The position numbers and the translations under genes are program-made. A stretch of DNA of 64,000 bases from Microvirga sp. Its GTDB lineage: Bacteria > Pseudomonadota > Alphaproteobacteria > Rhizobiales > Beijerinckiaceae. Below the pieces are notes generated by a model. That model saw only the letters and a program-made list of their open reading frames with translations, had not been told where the DNA came from and did not search any database. Positions 47,283 through 56,136 of this stretch are shown here, piece after piece. Position 1 is the stretch's first letter, and the number at the start of each line of letters is the position of its first letter. The DNA lies in contig JAPSLB010000010.1 of the NCBI GenBank assembly GCA_031181145.1, positions 53,596-117,595 on the forward strand, in the 5' to 3' direction.

Positions 47283-48416
47283 ATGAAATCCATTCTCGTC
47301 ATCGGCGCCGGCAAGATCGGCTCCACCATTGTCGACATGCTCAACGAGACCGGCGACTACGAGGTCACAGTCGCTGACGCCTCCGCCGAGGCTCTCTCGG
47401 CGGCGGGCAAGAACGGCATCAAGACGATCCAGCTCGACTTCAATGACGCGGTGGCCCTGCAGAACGCCCTGAAGGGCCGCTATGCGGTCCTGAGCGCCGC
47501 CCCCTATCACCTGACCGGCCACGTGGCCCAGGCTGCCCGCATCGCCGAGGTGAACTATTTCGACCTGACCGAGGACGTCGCCACCACCCGCATGGTGAAG
47601 GAGCTGTCGGAAGGCGCCAGCACGGCCTTCATTCCTCAATGCGGCTTGGCTCCGGGCTTCATCTCCATCGTGGCACACGACATCGCCAGCCGCTTCGACA
47701 AGCTCGATACCGTGCGCCTGCGGGTCGGCGCGCTGCCGCAATATCCTTCGAACGCCCTCTCCTACAATCTCACCTGGAGCACGGACGGCGTCATCAACGA
47801 GTACATCGAGCGCTGCGAGGCGGTGGTCGACGGCCGCTTACGCGAAGTGCCCGCCATGGAAGAGCTGGAGGAGTTCTCCCTCGACGGCACGCGCTACGAG
47901 GCCTTCAACACCTCGGGCGGCCTCGGCACGCTCTGCGAGACCCTCGAAGGCAAGGTGCGCAACCTCAATTACAAGACCATCCGCTATCCGGGCCATTGCG
48001 CCCTGATGCGCGTGCTCCTCAACGACCTGCAGCTGCGCAACCGCCGCGAGGTTCTGAAGGACATCCTGGAGAACGCAGTGCCCGCCACCATGCAGGACAT
48101 GGTCATCGTCTTCGTGACCGTGACCGGCGAACGCGACGGCCGCTACGTGCAGGAAACCTATGCCCGCAGCATTTACGGCCAGAAGGTCGCAGGCGCCCAG
48201 CGCACCGCCATCCAGGTGACCACGGCTGCCGGCATCTGCGCCATGCTCGATCTGCTGGTCGAGGGAAAGCTCCCGAAACAGGGTTTCGTCCGCCAGGAGG
48301 AGATCGATCTCGACACGTTCCTCGCCAACCGCTTCGGCCGCGTCTATACGGGCGTGCGCCTGGACGAGAGCCACGAGCCGGCCGCGAAGAACATTCGCCT
48401 CGACGCGGTTGCATGA
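47283..48416 (+). CDS. Saccharopine-dehydrogenase-family protein, probable L-lysine 6-dehydrogenase
   Basis: A 377-residue NAD(P)-binding enzyme. The Rossmann start is MKSILVIGAGKIGSTIVDML, followed by AVLSAAPYHLTGHVAQAARI, YFDLTEDVATTR and PQCGLAPGFISIVAHD, then GALPQYPSNALSYNLTWSTD. This set matches the bacterial lysine 6-dehydrogenase (allysine-forming) group better than true saccharopine reductase. AGGGAG sits nine bases before the ATG; an ATG at 47274 is possible. The aminoadipate-semialdehyde dehydrogenase gene lies downstream, giving lysine to allysine to 2-aminoadipate in two steps. The regulator is the divergent Lrp protein. Confidence 0.85.
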   Translation: MKSILVIGAGKIGSTIVDMLNETGDYEVTVADASAEALSAAGKNGIKTIQLDFNDAVALQNALKGRYAVLSAAPYHLTGHVAQAARIAEVNYFDLTEDVATTRMVKELSEGASTAFIPQCGLAPGFISIVAHDIASRFDKLDTVRLRVGALPQYPSNALSYNLTWSTDGVINEYIERCEAVVDGRLREVPAMEELEEFSLDGTRYEAFNTSGGLGTLCETLEGKVRNLNYKTIRYPGHCALMRVLLNDLQLRNRREVLKDILENAVPATMQDMVIVFVTVTGERDGRYVQETYARSIYGQKVAGAQRTAIQVTTAAGICAMLDLLVEGKLPKQGFVRQEEIDLDTFLANRFGRVYTGVRLDESHEPAAKNIRLDAVA

Positions 48417-48530
48417 GGATTTGGAACAGGCTCCCGACCGTTCACGAACGGGAGCCCAGCCAGCTTCTTTCCGAAATCGCATGATCCTATTCGGGAAAAG
48501 AAGTTCCCACATTTCGCGGTCATGCTTTAA

Positions 48531-48560
48531 GACGGTGGCCTGAAGGCCGCCGTCGTCTTT
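48531..48560 (+). terminator. Hairpin terminator after the lysine dehydrogenase gene
   Basis: GACGGTGGCC pairs with GGCCGCCGTC (one G-U) around TGAA, followed by GTCTTTGTTT. A further stem GGCTCCCG/CGGGAGCC lies at 48429-48456. Either can end or attenuate the transcript before the aldehyde dehydrogenase gene. Confidence 0.65.
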
Positions 48561-48629
48561 GTTTAAGAACAAGCGAAGGTGGCGGGCTCGTTGAAGGAGC
48601 CTGACCCCCGTTTCCATGGGAGAATGAAC

Positions 48630-50177
48630 ATGTCCGCCCTGCCATCCGTTTCGACCTCATCCGCCAGCGTGGCGGAGGAAGCCCGCGCCATTCTCGCCCG
48701 TCTCGGCGTGCCGGACAGCGCTTTCGCCCCCACCGGCCGCGCCGCCGTTTCTCCCATCACGGGCGAGGTGATCGCCCATGTCCGCGAGACCACGCCGGAC
48801 GAGGCCAAGGCCGCCATCGGCCGCGCCGACGCCGCCTTCAAGGCCTGGCGCAGGGTCCCTGCTCCGAAGCGCGGCGAGTTCGTGCGCCTGCTCGGCGAGG
48901 AGCTGCGCGCCGCAAAGGAAGATCTCGGCCGCCTCGTGACGCTTGAGGCCGGCAAGATCGTGTCCGAGGGCCTCGGCGAGGTTCAGGAGATGATCGACAT
49001 CTGCGACTTCGCGGTCGGCCTCTCCCGCCAGCTCTACGGCCTCACCATCGCCACCGAACGCGCCGATCACCGCATGATGGAAACCTGGCATCCGCTCGGC
49101 GTCTGTGGCGTGATTTCAGCCTTCAACTTCCCGGTGGCCGTGTGGTCCTGGAACGCGGCTCTCGCCCTCGTGTGCGGCGACTCCGTGGTCTGGAAGCCTT
49201 CGGAAAAGACCCTGCTGACCGCTCTTGCCACCCATGCCATCGCGGACCGGGCAGCCAAGCGCTTCGGCGGCGTGCCGGAGGGCCTCCTCGAAGTTCTCCT
49301 CGGTGGCCGCGAGATCGGTGAGATCCTGGTCGACGATCACCGCGTTCCGGTTCTCTCCGCCACCGGCTCCACCGCGATGGGCCGTCAGGTCGGCCCAAAG
49401 CTCGCGGCGCGCTTCGCCCGTGCGATCCTCGAGCTCGGCGGCAACAACGCAGCCATCGTCGCTCCCTCCGCCGACCTCGACCTCGCGTTGCGCGGCATCG
49501 CGTTCGCCGCGATGGGCACGGCAGGCCAGCGCTGCACCACGCTGCGCCGCCTCTTCGTCCATGACAGCGTCTACGATCAGCTCGTTCCGCGTCTCATCAA
49601 GGTCTATGGCAGCGCGAAGATCGGCGACCCCCGCGCGGAAGGAACGCTCATCGGCCCGCTGATCGACAAGGCCGCCTTCGAAGGCATGGAGCGCGCGCTC
49701 GACGAGGCTCGCAACGCCGGCGGCAAGGTGCATGGCGGCGGACGCCACACCGACGTGGCGGGCGACGGTTTCTATGTCCGTCCCGCTCTGGTCGAGATGC
49801 CGGAGCAGACCGGCCCCGTCCTGCGCGAAACCTTCGCACCGATCCTGTACGTGATGCGCTACACGGATTTCGACCAGGTGATCGAGCAGCACAATGCCGT
49901 CGGCGCCGGTCTCTCTTCCTCGATCTTCACGCTCAACCTGCGTGAGGCCGAAACTTTCGTGTCGGCCGTGGGTTCGGATTGCGGCATCGCCAACGTGAAC
50001 ATCGGCCCCTCGGGCGCCGAGATCGGCGGCGCGTTCGGCGGTGAGAAGGAAACGGGCGGCGGACGCGAGTCCGGTTCGGACGCCTGGAAGGCCTATATGC
50101 GCCGCGCCACCAATACGATCAATTTCGGCACCTCGCTTCCACTCGCTCAGGGTGTGAAGTTCGACGTCGACGCCTGA
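48630..50177 (+). CDS. amaB: Aldehyde dehydrogenase, probable L-aminoadipate-semialdehyde (piperideine-6-carboxylate) dehydrogenase
   Basis: A 515-residue NAD-dependent dehydrogenase of the ALDH7 (antiquitin) type. The catalytic Cys302 is in GTAGQRCTTLRRLFVHDSVY and the general base Glu268 in ILELGGNNAAIV. The oxyanion and NAD region is GVISAFNFPVAVWSWNAA. ALDH7-typical pieces are VWKPSEKTLLTALA near residue 190 and SGAEIGGAFGGEKETGGGRE near the end. GGGAGA eight bases upstream sets the start at 48630. It oxidises allysine/piperideine-6-carboxylate to 2-aminoadipate, following the upstream lysine dehydrogenase. Confidence 0.9.
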   Translation: MSALPSVSTSSASVAEEARAILARLGVPDSAFAPTGRAAVSPITGEVIAHVRETTPDEAKAAIGRADAAFKAWRRVPAPKRGEFVRLLGEELRAAKEDLGRLVTLEAGKIVSEGLGEVQEMIDICDFAVGLSRQLYGLTIATERADHRMMETWHPLGVCGVISAFNFPVAVWSWNAALALVCGDSVVWKPSEKTLLTALATHAIADRAAKRFGGVPEGLLEVLLGGREIGEILVDDHRVPVLSATGSTAMGRQVGPKLAARFARAILELGGNNAAIVAPSADLDLALRGIAFAAMGTAGQRCTTLRRLFVHDSVYDQLVPRLIKVYGSAKIGDPRAEGTLIGPLIDKAAFEGMERALDEARNAGGKVHGGGRHTDVAGDGFYVRPALVEMPEQTGPVLRETFAPILYVMRYTDFDQVIEQHNAVGAGLSSSIFTLNLREAETFVSAVGSDCGIANVNIGPSGAEIGGAFGGEKETGGGRESGSDAWKAYMRRATNTINFGTSLPLAQGVKFDVDA

Positions 50178-50195
50178 TCGTCCTAAAAGACCATG

Positions 50196-50222
50196 CGGAG
50201 GGCAGCGATGCCCTCCGTTTCC
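50196..50222 (+). terminator. Rho-independent terminator after amaB
   Basis: A perfect 9-base stem CGGAGGGCA / TGCCCTCCG with a GCGA loop, followed by TTTCCTTATTT. It lies 19 bases past the amaB stop and 34 bases before the next gene, so the ThDP enzyme gene probably has its own promoter or depends on read-through. Confidence 0.8.
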
Positions 50223-50256
50223 TTATTTCACCCTCTTTTGCATTCGTGAGCCTTCC

Positions 50257-51936
50257 ATGACAGCGACATCCCGCTCCGGCGGCCAGATTCTTGTCGATCA
50301 GCTTCTCGTCCACGGAGTCGATCACATCTTCTGCGTTCCGGGCGAGAGTTATCTCGCGGCCCTGGATGCCCTGCACGACGCCGACATCAACGTCACGGTC
50401 TGCCGTCAGGAAGGTGGCGCCGCGATGATGGCGGAAGCCTATGGCAAGCTCACGGGCCGCCCCGGCATCTGCTTCGTGACCCGCGGCCCTGGCGCGACCA
50501 ATGCGTCGCCCGGCATCCACATCGCCAAGCAGGATTCCACGCCGATGATCCTCTTCGTCGGCCAGATCGAGCGCGGCATGCGCGAGCGCGAAGCCTTCCA
50601 GGAACTCGACTACCGCGCAGCCTTCGGCCCCCTCGCCAAATGGGCCACGGAAGTGGACGATCCGGCGCGCTTCCCCGAGATCGTCTCCCGCGCTTTCCAT
50701 GTGGCGACCTCGGGCCGCCCCGGCCCCGTCGTGATCGCCCTGCCGGAGGATGTGCTGACGGAGATGGCGGAAGTTGCCGATGCGCCGCGCTATCAGGTGA
50801 TCGAGACGCACCCCTCGCCCGCCCAGATGACCGAGCTGCAGAAGCTACTGCAGGAGGCGAAAAGGCCGGTGGCGCTGCTCGGCGGCAGCCGCTGGTCCGA
50901 GGAAGCGGTGCAGCGCTTCGTGCGCTTCGCCGAACGCTTCGAGCTGCCGGTCGCCTGCACCTTCCGCCGCCAGATGCTCTTCCCCGCCGATCATGCGTCC
51001 TATATCGGCGATCTCGGCCTAGGCGTGAACCCGAAGCTGCTCGCGCGCATCAAGGAAGCCGATCTGATCCTGCTCGTCGGCGGCCGTCTCTCCGAGATCC
51101 CGAGCCAAGCCTATACGCTGCTCGACATCCCGGCGCCCCGGCAGAAGCTCGTGCACATCCATCCCGATTCCGGCGAGCTCGGACGCGTCTATTCTCCGCA
51201 TCTGGCCATCAACGCCTCGCCGGTCGCCTTCACGTCGGCGCTGGAAGGCGTGAACCCGCCGGCCAGCCTGCCCTGGTGCGAAGGCACGAAGACGGCGCAT
51301 GCGGATTATCTGGCCTGGAGCAATCCCGCTGCGATCGAGCACGCGGGCGATCTACAGATGGGCCGGGTGATGGCTCACCTGCGTGAGGTGATGCCCTCCG
51401 ACACGATCTACTGCAACGGCGCGGGCAACTTCGCCACCTGGGTTCACCGCTTCTGGCCCTTCCGTCATTACGGCACGCAGCTCGCCCCGACCTCGGGCTC
51501 CATGGGCTACGGCGTTCCCGCGGGAGTCGGCGCCAAGCGCATCGATCCCGACAGCACGGTGGTGGTGTTCGCCGGAGATGGCGATTTCCTGATGAACGGG
51601 CAGGAATTCGCGACCGCGGTTCAATATGACCTCCCGATCCTCGTGATCCTCCTCGACAACGGCATGTACGGCACGATCCGCATGCATCAGGAGCGCGAGT
51701 ATCCGGGCCGCGTCTCGGCCACGATGCTGAAGAACCCGGACTTCGCGGCCTACGCCAAGGCCTTCGGCGGCTATGGCGAGCGCGTGGAGGCCACCGAGGA
51801 CTTCCCTGCCGCCCTCCAGCGGGCTCTGACCTCCGGCAAACCAGCGATCCTGCACTGCATGCTGGACCCCGAGGCGATCACGCCCGCCATGTCCCTCTCC
51901 GCGATCCGGGAGAAGGCGCTGGCGAGCCGCGGCTGA
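50257..51936 (+). CDS. Thiamine diphosphate-dependent enzyme, acetolactate synthase-like
   Basis: A 559-residue protein with the three-domain architecture of ThDP decarboxylases and synthases. The catalytic Glu is in VTVCRQEGGAAMMAEAYG near residue 53. The central domain has PVALLGGSRWSEEAV. The ThDP/Mg site is GDGDFLMNGQEFATAVQ, ending with LDNGMYGTIRMHQEREYP. No FAD-binding acetolactate synthase specifics are obvious. It follows amaB and may act on a 2-oxo acid from lysine breakdown (for example 2-oxoadipate), but this is only contextual; benzoylformate-, indolepyruvate- or oxalyl-type roles are also possible. Confidence 0.82.
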   Translation: MTATSRSGGQILVDQLLVHGVDHIFCVPGESYLAALDALHDADINVTVCRQEGGAAMMAEAYGKLTGRPGICFVTRGPGATNASPGIHIAKQDSTPMILFVGQIERGMREREAFQELDYRAAFGPLAKWATEVDDPARFPEIVSRAFHVATSGRPGPVVIALPEDVLTEMAEVADAPRYQVIETHPSPAQMTELQKLLQEAKRPVALLGGSRWSEEAVQRFVRFAERFELPVACTFRRQMLFPADHASYIGDLGLGVNPKLLARIKEADLILLVGGRLSEIPSQAYTLLDIPAPRQKLVHIHPDSGELGRVYSPHLAINASPVAFTSALEGVNPPASLPWCEGTKTAHADYLAWSNPAAIEHAGDLQMGRVMAHLREVMPSDTIYCNGAGNFATWVHRFWPFRHYGTQLAPTSGSMGYGVPAGVGAKRIDPDSTVVVFAGDGDFLMNGQEFATAVQYDLPILVILLDNGMYGTIRMHQEREYPGRVSATMLKNPDFAAYAKAFGGYGERVEATEDFPAALQRALTSGKPAILHCMLDPEAITPAMSLSAIREKALASRG

Positions 51937-51949
51937 TTGACGATCTCCG

Positions 51950-51977
51950 CGAACGGCCTCTATAAGGAGGCCGTTCG
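51950..51977 (+). terminator. Hairpin after the ThDP enzyme gene
   Basis: CGAACGGCCTC pairs perfectly with GAGGCCGTTCG around TATAAG, 13 bases past the stop. There is no T-run, but a second stem GCCCGCC/GGCGGGC follows at 52021-52042. It is likely a terminator or 3'-end protecting structure. Confidence 0.65.
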
Positions 51978-52119
51978 ACACCTGGAGCTTTGATGCGCAG
52001 AGAGACCGAGTCCCGGTAAAGCCCGCCAGCTGACAGGCGGGCAGCGGCTGATGACACAGCCGAATGCGCGCGTTCGCGCGCCTCTCTTGCAAGATCAAAA
52101 CAAAGCTCAAGGTTTTCCC

Positions 52120-52377
52120 GTGAATGTTTCACGCAATGGCCAGCGCGTGCTGCACGTGCTCGCTCAAGGCGGCCTCATTCGTCACTACAAGGACGAGAAT
52201 GGTCGCATTTCCGAAATCGAATGCCTCACCCGCGAAGGGTGGCTCATGTCTCTCTGCACGATGGACCTGTTCAAGGCGCTGCGCCAGAAAGGCTTGATCG
52301 CCTCCTCGAACGGAGGTCCCTACCGCATCACGCGGCAAGGTTTGCAGGCAGTGAGAAGCCGGCCGGACAACCGCTGA
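52120..52377 (+). CDS. YjhX family protein (UPF0386), putative toxin
   Basis: An 85-residue protein from GTG, the family's usual length. It begins NVSRNGQRVLHVLAQGGLIRH and has IECLTREGWLMSLCTMDLF, LRQKGLIAS and PYRITRQGLQAVRSRPDNR, the full YjhX pattern of a small winged-helix-like protein. Longer in-frame starts at 52051 would add 23 unrelated residues. In E. coli, YjhX is reported as the toxin of a pair with the acetyltransferase-like YjhQ; no such partner is next to it here, so it may be a solitary regulator. Confidence 0.85.
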   Translation: MNVSRNGQRVLHVLAQGGLIRHYKDENGRISEIECLTREGWLMSLCTMDLFKALRQKGLIASSNGGPYRITRQGLQAVRSRPDNR

Positions 52378-52387
52378 GCCGGCTTCT
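52354..52387. terminator. Hairpin between yjhX-like gene and tal
   Basis: AGAAGCCGGC (52354-52363) pairs perfectly with GCCGGCTTCT (52378-52387) around a 14-base loop; the stem overlaps the last codons of the YjhX-type gene. TAAGAA follows on + and the mirror side also lacks a long T-run. It lies between convergent genes and could serve both. Confidence 0.55.
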
Positions 52388-52406
52388 TAAGAACAGCGAA
52401 GGCGGC

Positions 52407-53378
52407 TCACGCCGCCTTCGCCTCGTCGAGCCGCTTCGCCACGAGCGTACGCAGCGAGCGCAGATCCTTCACGAAGGAGCGGATGCCCTCGGCGAGCTTC
52501 TCGGTCGCCATCGCATCCTCGTTGAGGGCGAAGCGGAAGGTCTTCTCGTCCATGCGCGGCAAGGCCGGGATCTTCTCCACGGTCTCGGGCGAGAGCTTGC
52601 GCGGAAGGTCACCCTCAGCCTTCTCCAACTCGTCGAGGAGCGCAGGCGAGATGGTGAGGCGGTCGCAGCCCGCGAGCGCTTCGATCTCGGCCTTATTGCG
52701 GAAGGACGCGCCCATCACCACCGTCTTGATGCCCTGCGCCTTGTAGGACGCGTAGATGCTGCGCACGGACAGGACGCCCGGGTCCGTCTCGCCCGTATAG
52801 GGTCCGCCGCCCGCCTTCACGTGCCAGTCCAGGATGCGCCCCACGAAGGGCGAGATGAGAAACACGCCCGCATCCGCGCAGGCCTGGGCCTGAGCCATGG
52901 AGAACAGGAGCGTGAGGTTGCAGTCGATGCCCTCCTTCTGGAGGATCTCCGCCGCGCGGATGCCCTCCCAGGTGGAGGCGATCTTGATCAGGATGCGGTC
53001 GCGCCCGATGCCGCGCTCCTCATAGGCCTTGATGATGGCGCGGGCCTTGTTCACCGAGGCCTCGGTGTCGAAGGACAGATCGGCATCCACCTCCGTGGAA
53101 ACCCGGCCCGGGACGATGCCGGCGAGCTCCGCTCCGAAGGCCACGGCCAGCCGGTCGCAGATGGCGGCCACCACGCCGTCACGGGAGCCGCCCTGGCCGC
53201 GGCCCCAGGCGAGCGCCTCTTCGACGATATGGCCATAGGCCGGGGTCTCGACCGCCTTCAGCAGCAGGGTCGGGTTGGTGGTGCAATCCTGAGGCTTCAG
53301 GCGGCGCACCGCGTCGAGATCGCCGGTATCGGCGACAACCACCGTCATGGCGCGCAATTGGTCGAGCTTGGAGGGCAT
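52407..53378 (-). CDS. tal: Transaldolase
   Basis: A 323-residue transaldolase of the classical TalA/TalB size class. The [11 protein letters not shown] motif near residue 35, [14 protein letters not shown], the Schiff-base Lys in [19 protein letters not shown] and [19 protein letters not shown] are all present, as is [12 protein letters not shown] with the phosphate-binding Arg. It transfers a dihydroxyacetone unit in the non-oxidative pentose phosphate pathway. GGAGACCGGA precedes the ATG. It is monocistronic; the divergent or neighbouring genes do not belong to sugar metabolism. Confidence 0.95.
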   Translation of the reverse strand: MPSKLDQLRAMTVVVADTGDLDAVRRLKPQDCTTNPTLLLKAVETPAYGHIVEEALAWGRGQGGSRDGVVAAICDRLAVAFGAELAGIVPGRVSTEVDADLSFDTEASVNKARAIIKAYEERGIGRDRILIKIASTWEGIRAAEILQKEGIDCNLTLLFSMAQAQACADAGVFLISPFVGRILDWHVKAGGGPYTGETDPGVLSVRSIYASYKAQGIKTVVMGASFRNKAEIEALAGCDRLTISPALLDELEKAEGDLPRKLSPETVEKIPALPRMDEKTFRFALNEDAMATEKLAEGIRSFVKDLRSLRTLVAKRLDEAKAA

Positions 53379-53447
53379 TCCGGTCTCCGTGAGTTTCGTT
53401 TGCGCCAGACTTAGTGGGTCAGGGCCCTCTCGTGAAGGGAAAATGCG

Positions 53448-54338
53448 TCACATGAAGAGGCTGCGATTGGCCCTGACCCGCTCCAGCATGAAGGCGTGGA
53501 CCTCCGCGATGCGCTGCAGATTGCGCACCTCTGCATGGGTAACGATCCAATAAGTCCGGATGAAGGAGATTTCGGGCAGGATCACCCGGAGCTCCGGATA
53601 TTGCCGGGCGGCATAATCATGCAGGATGCCGATGCCGGTTCCAGCCCGCACCGCTTCGAGCTGGGCCACGACGCTGGCGCATTCGTAGCGCCGGGGGCCG
53701 TATTTCTCGAGCCCGGAAAAGTATTCCAGCGCCGGGCTGTAGATGAGATCCGCCACGTAGGTGACCAGCAGCCGCCCCGACAGTTCCTCCGGCGCGCCGG
53801 GAATGCCGTGACGGTCGACATAGCCCTGCGAGGCATACATTCTCAGGCGGTAATCGGTGAGCTTGCGCGAGATCAGCCGCCCCTCCGTGGGCTGCTCGAC
53901 GGTGACCGCGATATCCGCCTCGCGCTTGGAGAGCGAGAAGGTGCGCGGCAAAGCCACGAGCTGGATCGTGAGATCCGGGTGGCGCTCGGCCAGAGCGCCC
54001 AGTTCCGCCGCCAGAAAGTACGTGCCGAGACCGTCCGGCGCGCCCACGCGCACCGTGCCCGACAGCGCCAGGTCCGAGCCGCCCACTTCACTGGCCACCG
54101 CCAGCGCCTGGCTTTCCATGCTCTCGGCTTTCGCCAGCAGCCGTTCGCCCTGCTCCGTAAGGGTATAGCCTTGGGGCTTTCGCTCGAAGAGCTTGGCCTG
54201 CAACGCCTTTTCGAGAGACGAGATGCGGCGGGAAACCGTGGTATGATCGGCCTCAAGGCGACGGGCGGCGACCGTGAGGCGGCCCGCCCGGGCGACGGCG
54301 AGGAAAAAGCGGAGATCGTCCCAATCGAAGGCGCTCAT
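53448..54338 (-). CDS. LysR-family regulator divergent from mmsA
   Basis: A 296-residue regulator. The HTH is DLRFFLAVARAGRLTVAARR with DHTTVSRRISSLEKALQ. The effector domain includes SGTVRVGAPDGLGTYFLAAE and EADIAVTVEQPTEGRLISRK, a pattern of the LysR subgroup often paired with mmsA. It is divergent from mmsA with a 112-base gap, so it most likely regulates the valine operon, with an intermediate such as 3-hydroxyisobutyrate as possible effector (inference). Confidence 0.9.
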   Translation of the reverse strand: MSAFDWDDLRFFLAVARAGRLTVAARRLEADHTTVSRRISSLEKALQAKLFERKPQGYTLTEQGERLLAKAESMESQALAVASEVGGSDLALSGTVRVGAPDGLGTYFLAAELGALAERHPDLTIQLVALPRTFSLSKREADIAVTVEQPTEGRLISRKLTDYRLRMYASQGYVDRHGIPGAPEELSGRLLVTYVADLIYSPALEYFSGLEKYGPRRYECASVVAQLEAVRAGTGIGILHDYAARQYPELRVILPEISFIRTYWIVTHAEVRNLQRIAEVHAFMLERVRANRSLFM

Positions 54339-54450
54339 CCTTGAGCTTTAGCATATTGGGATTTTTGCACAACGCGGCTTCATCTTCGCCCATAGCCGTG
54401 CAGTTTCGACAATGCTACAACAGGGCAGTCAAAATCAGGAGAGAAACGCC

Positions 54451-55947
54451 ATGCGCGAAGTCGGACATTTCATCGGCGGCAAGCAGGTTCCCGGAAAGTC
54501 GGGCCGCAGCACTGAATTCTTCCAGCCCATGACCGGCGAGGTGATCGGCCGGGTCGCGCTGGCTTCCAAGGACGAGTTGCGCCAGGCCGTCGAGAACGCC
54601 AAGGCCGCCCAGCCCGCCTGGGCCGCCACCAACCCGCAGCGCCGCGCCCGCGTGATGATGAAGTTCCTGGAGCTGATCGCCAAGGAAACGGATTCGCTGG
54701 CGGAGCTCCTCGCCCGCGAGCACGGCAAGACCATTCCGGACGCGAAGGGCGACATCCAGCGCGGCGTCGAAGTGGTGGAATTCGCCTGCGGCATCCCGCA
54801 CCTCCTGAAGGGCGAGTTCACCGAGGGCGCGGGCCCCGGCATCGACATGTATTCGATCCGCCAGCCGCTCGGCGTGGTGGCCGGCATCACGCCGTTCAAC
54901 TTCCCCGCCATGATCCCGATGTGGAAGCTCGCGCCTGCCATCGCCTGCGGCAACGCCTTCATCCTGAAACCCTCCGAGCGCGATCCGGGCGTGCCTATGC
55001 GCCTTGCCGAGCTGATGATCGAGGCGGGTCTTCCGGCCGGCATCCTCAACGTCGTCAACGGCGACAAGGAAGTGGTGGACGGGATCCTCGACGATCCGGA
55101 TATCAAGGCCGTGGGCTTCGTCGGTTCCTCGCCGATCGCGCAATACGTCTATTCCCGCGCCACGGCCAACGGCAAGCGCGCGCAATGCTTCGGCGGTGCG
55201 AAGAACCACATGATCATCATGCCCGACGCCGATCTCGACCAGGCGGCGGACGCGCTCATCGGCGCCGGCTACGGCTCGGCAGGCGAGCGCTGCATGGCGG
55301 TCTCGGTCGCTGTACCGGTCGGCAAGGCCACCGCCGACGCCCTGATGGACAAGCTGATCCCGCGCGTCGAGAGCCTTAAAGTAGGCCCCTCCACCGACCC
55401 CTCCGCCGATTTCGGCCCGCTCGTGACGAAGGCGCACATGGAGAAGGTGCGCGCTTACGTCGATCTCGGCGTGCAGGAAGGCGCGAAGCTCGCGGTCGAT
55501 GGCCGTAACTTCAAGATGCAGGGCTACGAGAACGGCTTCTATATGGGCGGCTGCCTCTTCGACGAGGTGCGCCCCGACATGCGCATCTATAAGGAGGAGA
55601 TCTTCGGCCCGGTCCTCTCGGTCGTGCGCGCCAAGAACTACGACGAGGCGCTGCGCCTGCCCTCCGAGCACGAATACGGCAACGGCGTCGCGATCTACAC
55701 CCGCGACGGCGACGCCGCCCGCGACTTCGCCTCCCGCGTGAACGTGGGCATGGTCGGCATCAACGTGCCGATCCCGGTTCCGCTCGCCTACTACACCTTC
55801 GGCGGCTGGAAGGCCTCGGGCTTCGGCGACCTCAACCAGCACGGCCCGGACGCGGTGCGCTTCTACACCAAGACGAAGACGGTCACCTCCCGCTGGCCGT
55901 CCGGCATCAAGGAAGGCGCGGAATTCTCCATTCCGACGATGCGTTGA
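54451..55947 (+). CDS. mmsA: CoA-acylating methylmalonate-semialdehyde dehydrogenase
   Basis: A 498-residue ALDH6 enzyme converting methylmalonate semialdehyde to propionyl-CoA, and malonate semialdehyde to acetyl-CoA, the last step of valine breakdown. It starts VGHFIGGKQVPGKSGR and has GITPFNFPAMIPMWKLAPAI. The catalytic Cys281 is in GYGSAGERCMAVSVAV, and the usual ALDH catalytic Glu is replaced (FGGAKNHMIIMPDAD), as expected for CoA-dependent members. AGGAGAGAAACGCC precedes the ATG. It is first in the valine gene run; a terminator follows it. Confidence 0.95.
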   Translation: MREVGHFIGGKQVPGKSGRSTEFFQPMTGEVIGRVALASKDELRQAVENAKAAQPAWAATNPQRRARVMMKFLELIAKETDSLAELLAREHGKTIPDAKGDIQRGVEVVEFACGIPHLLKGEFTEGAGPGIDMYSIRQPLGVVAGITPFNFPAMIPMWKLAPAIACGNAFILKPSERDPGVPMRLAELMIEAGLPAGILNVVNGDKEVVDGILDDPDIKAVGFVGSSPIAQYVYSRATANGKRAQCFGGAKNHMIIMPDADLDQAADALIGAGYGSAGERCMAVSVAVPVGKATADALMDKLIPRVESLKVGPSTDPSADFGPLVTKAHMEKVRAYVDLGVQEGAKLAVDGRNFKMQGYENGFYMGGCLFDEVRPDMRIYKEEIFGPVLSVVRAKNYDEALRLPSEHEYGNGVAIYTRDGDAARDFASRVNVGMVGINVPIPVPLAYYTFGGWKASGFGDLNQHGPDAVRFYTKTKTVTSRWPSGIKEGAEFSIPTMR

Positions 55948-55958
55948 TAACGATCATG

Positions 55959-55990
55959 ACGGCCGGGACATGCTCCCGGCCGTTTTCGTT
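55959..55990 (+). terminator. Rho-independent terminator after mmsA
   Basis: A perfect 10-base stem ACGGCCGGGA / TCCCGGCCGT with a 5-base loop, followed by TTTCGTTT. It lies 11 bases past the mmsA stop and before the acyl-CoA dehydrogenase gene, implying separate or attenuated transcription of the rest. Confidence 0.85.
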
Positions 55991-56136
55991 TGTCGAGACG
56001 CTTCCACATGCGTGGAATCATCTCTTGCCTCCTGCAGCCGCATCTTTTGGCGGCGAACCGGGACCACTTCGCCGAAAGATGCTCTAGATCCAAAGTCGGG
56101 GTGCACGAAACGCCTCCATCATGCCGATTTAGGACC

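Noticed and set aside
52051..52119. Longer start for the YjhX-type gene.
   Set aside because: The added 23 residues do not belong to the family; the GTG start gives exactly the usual 85-residue length.
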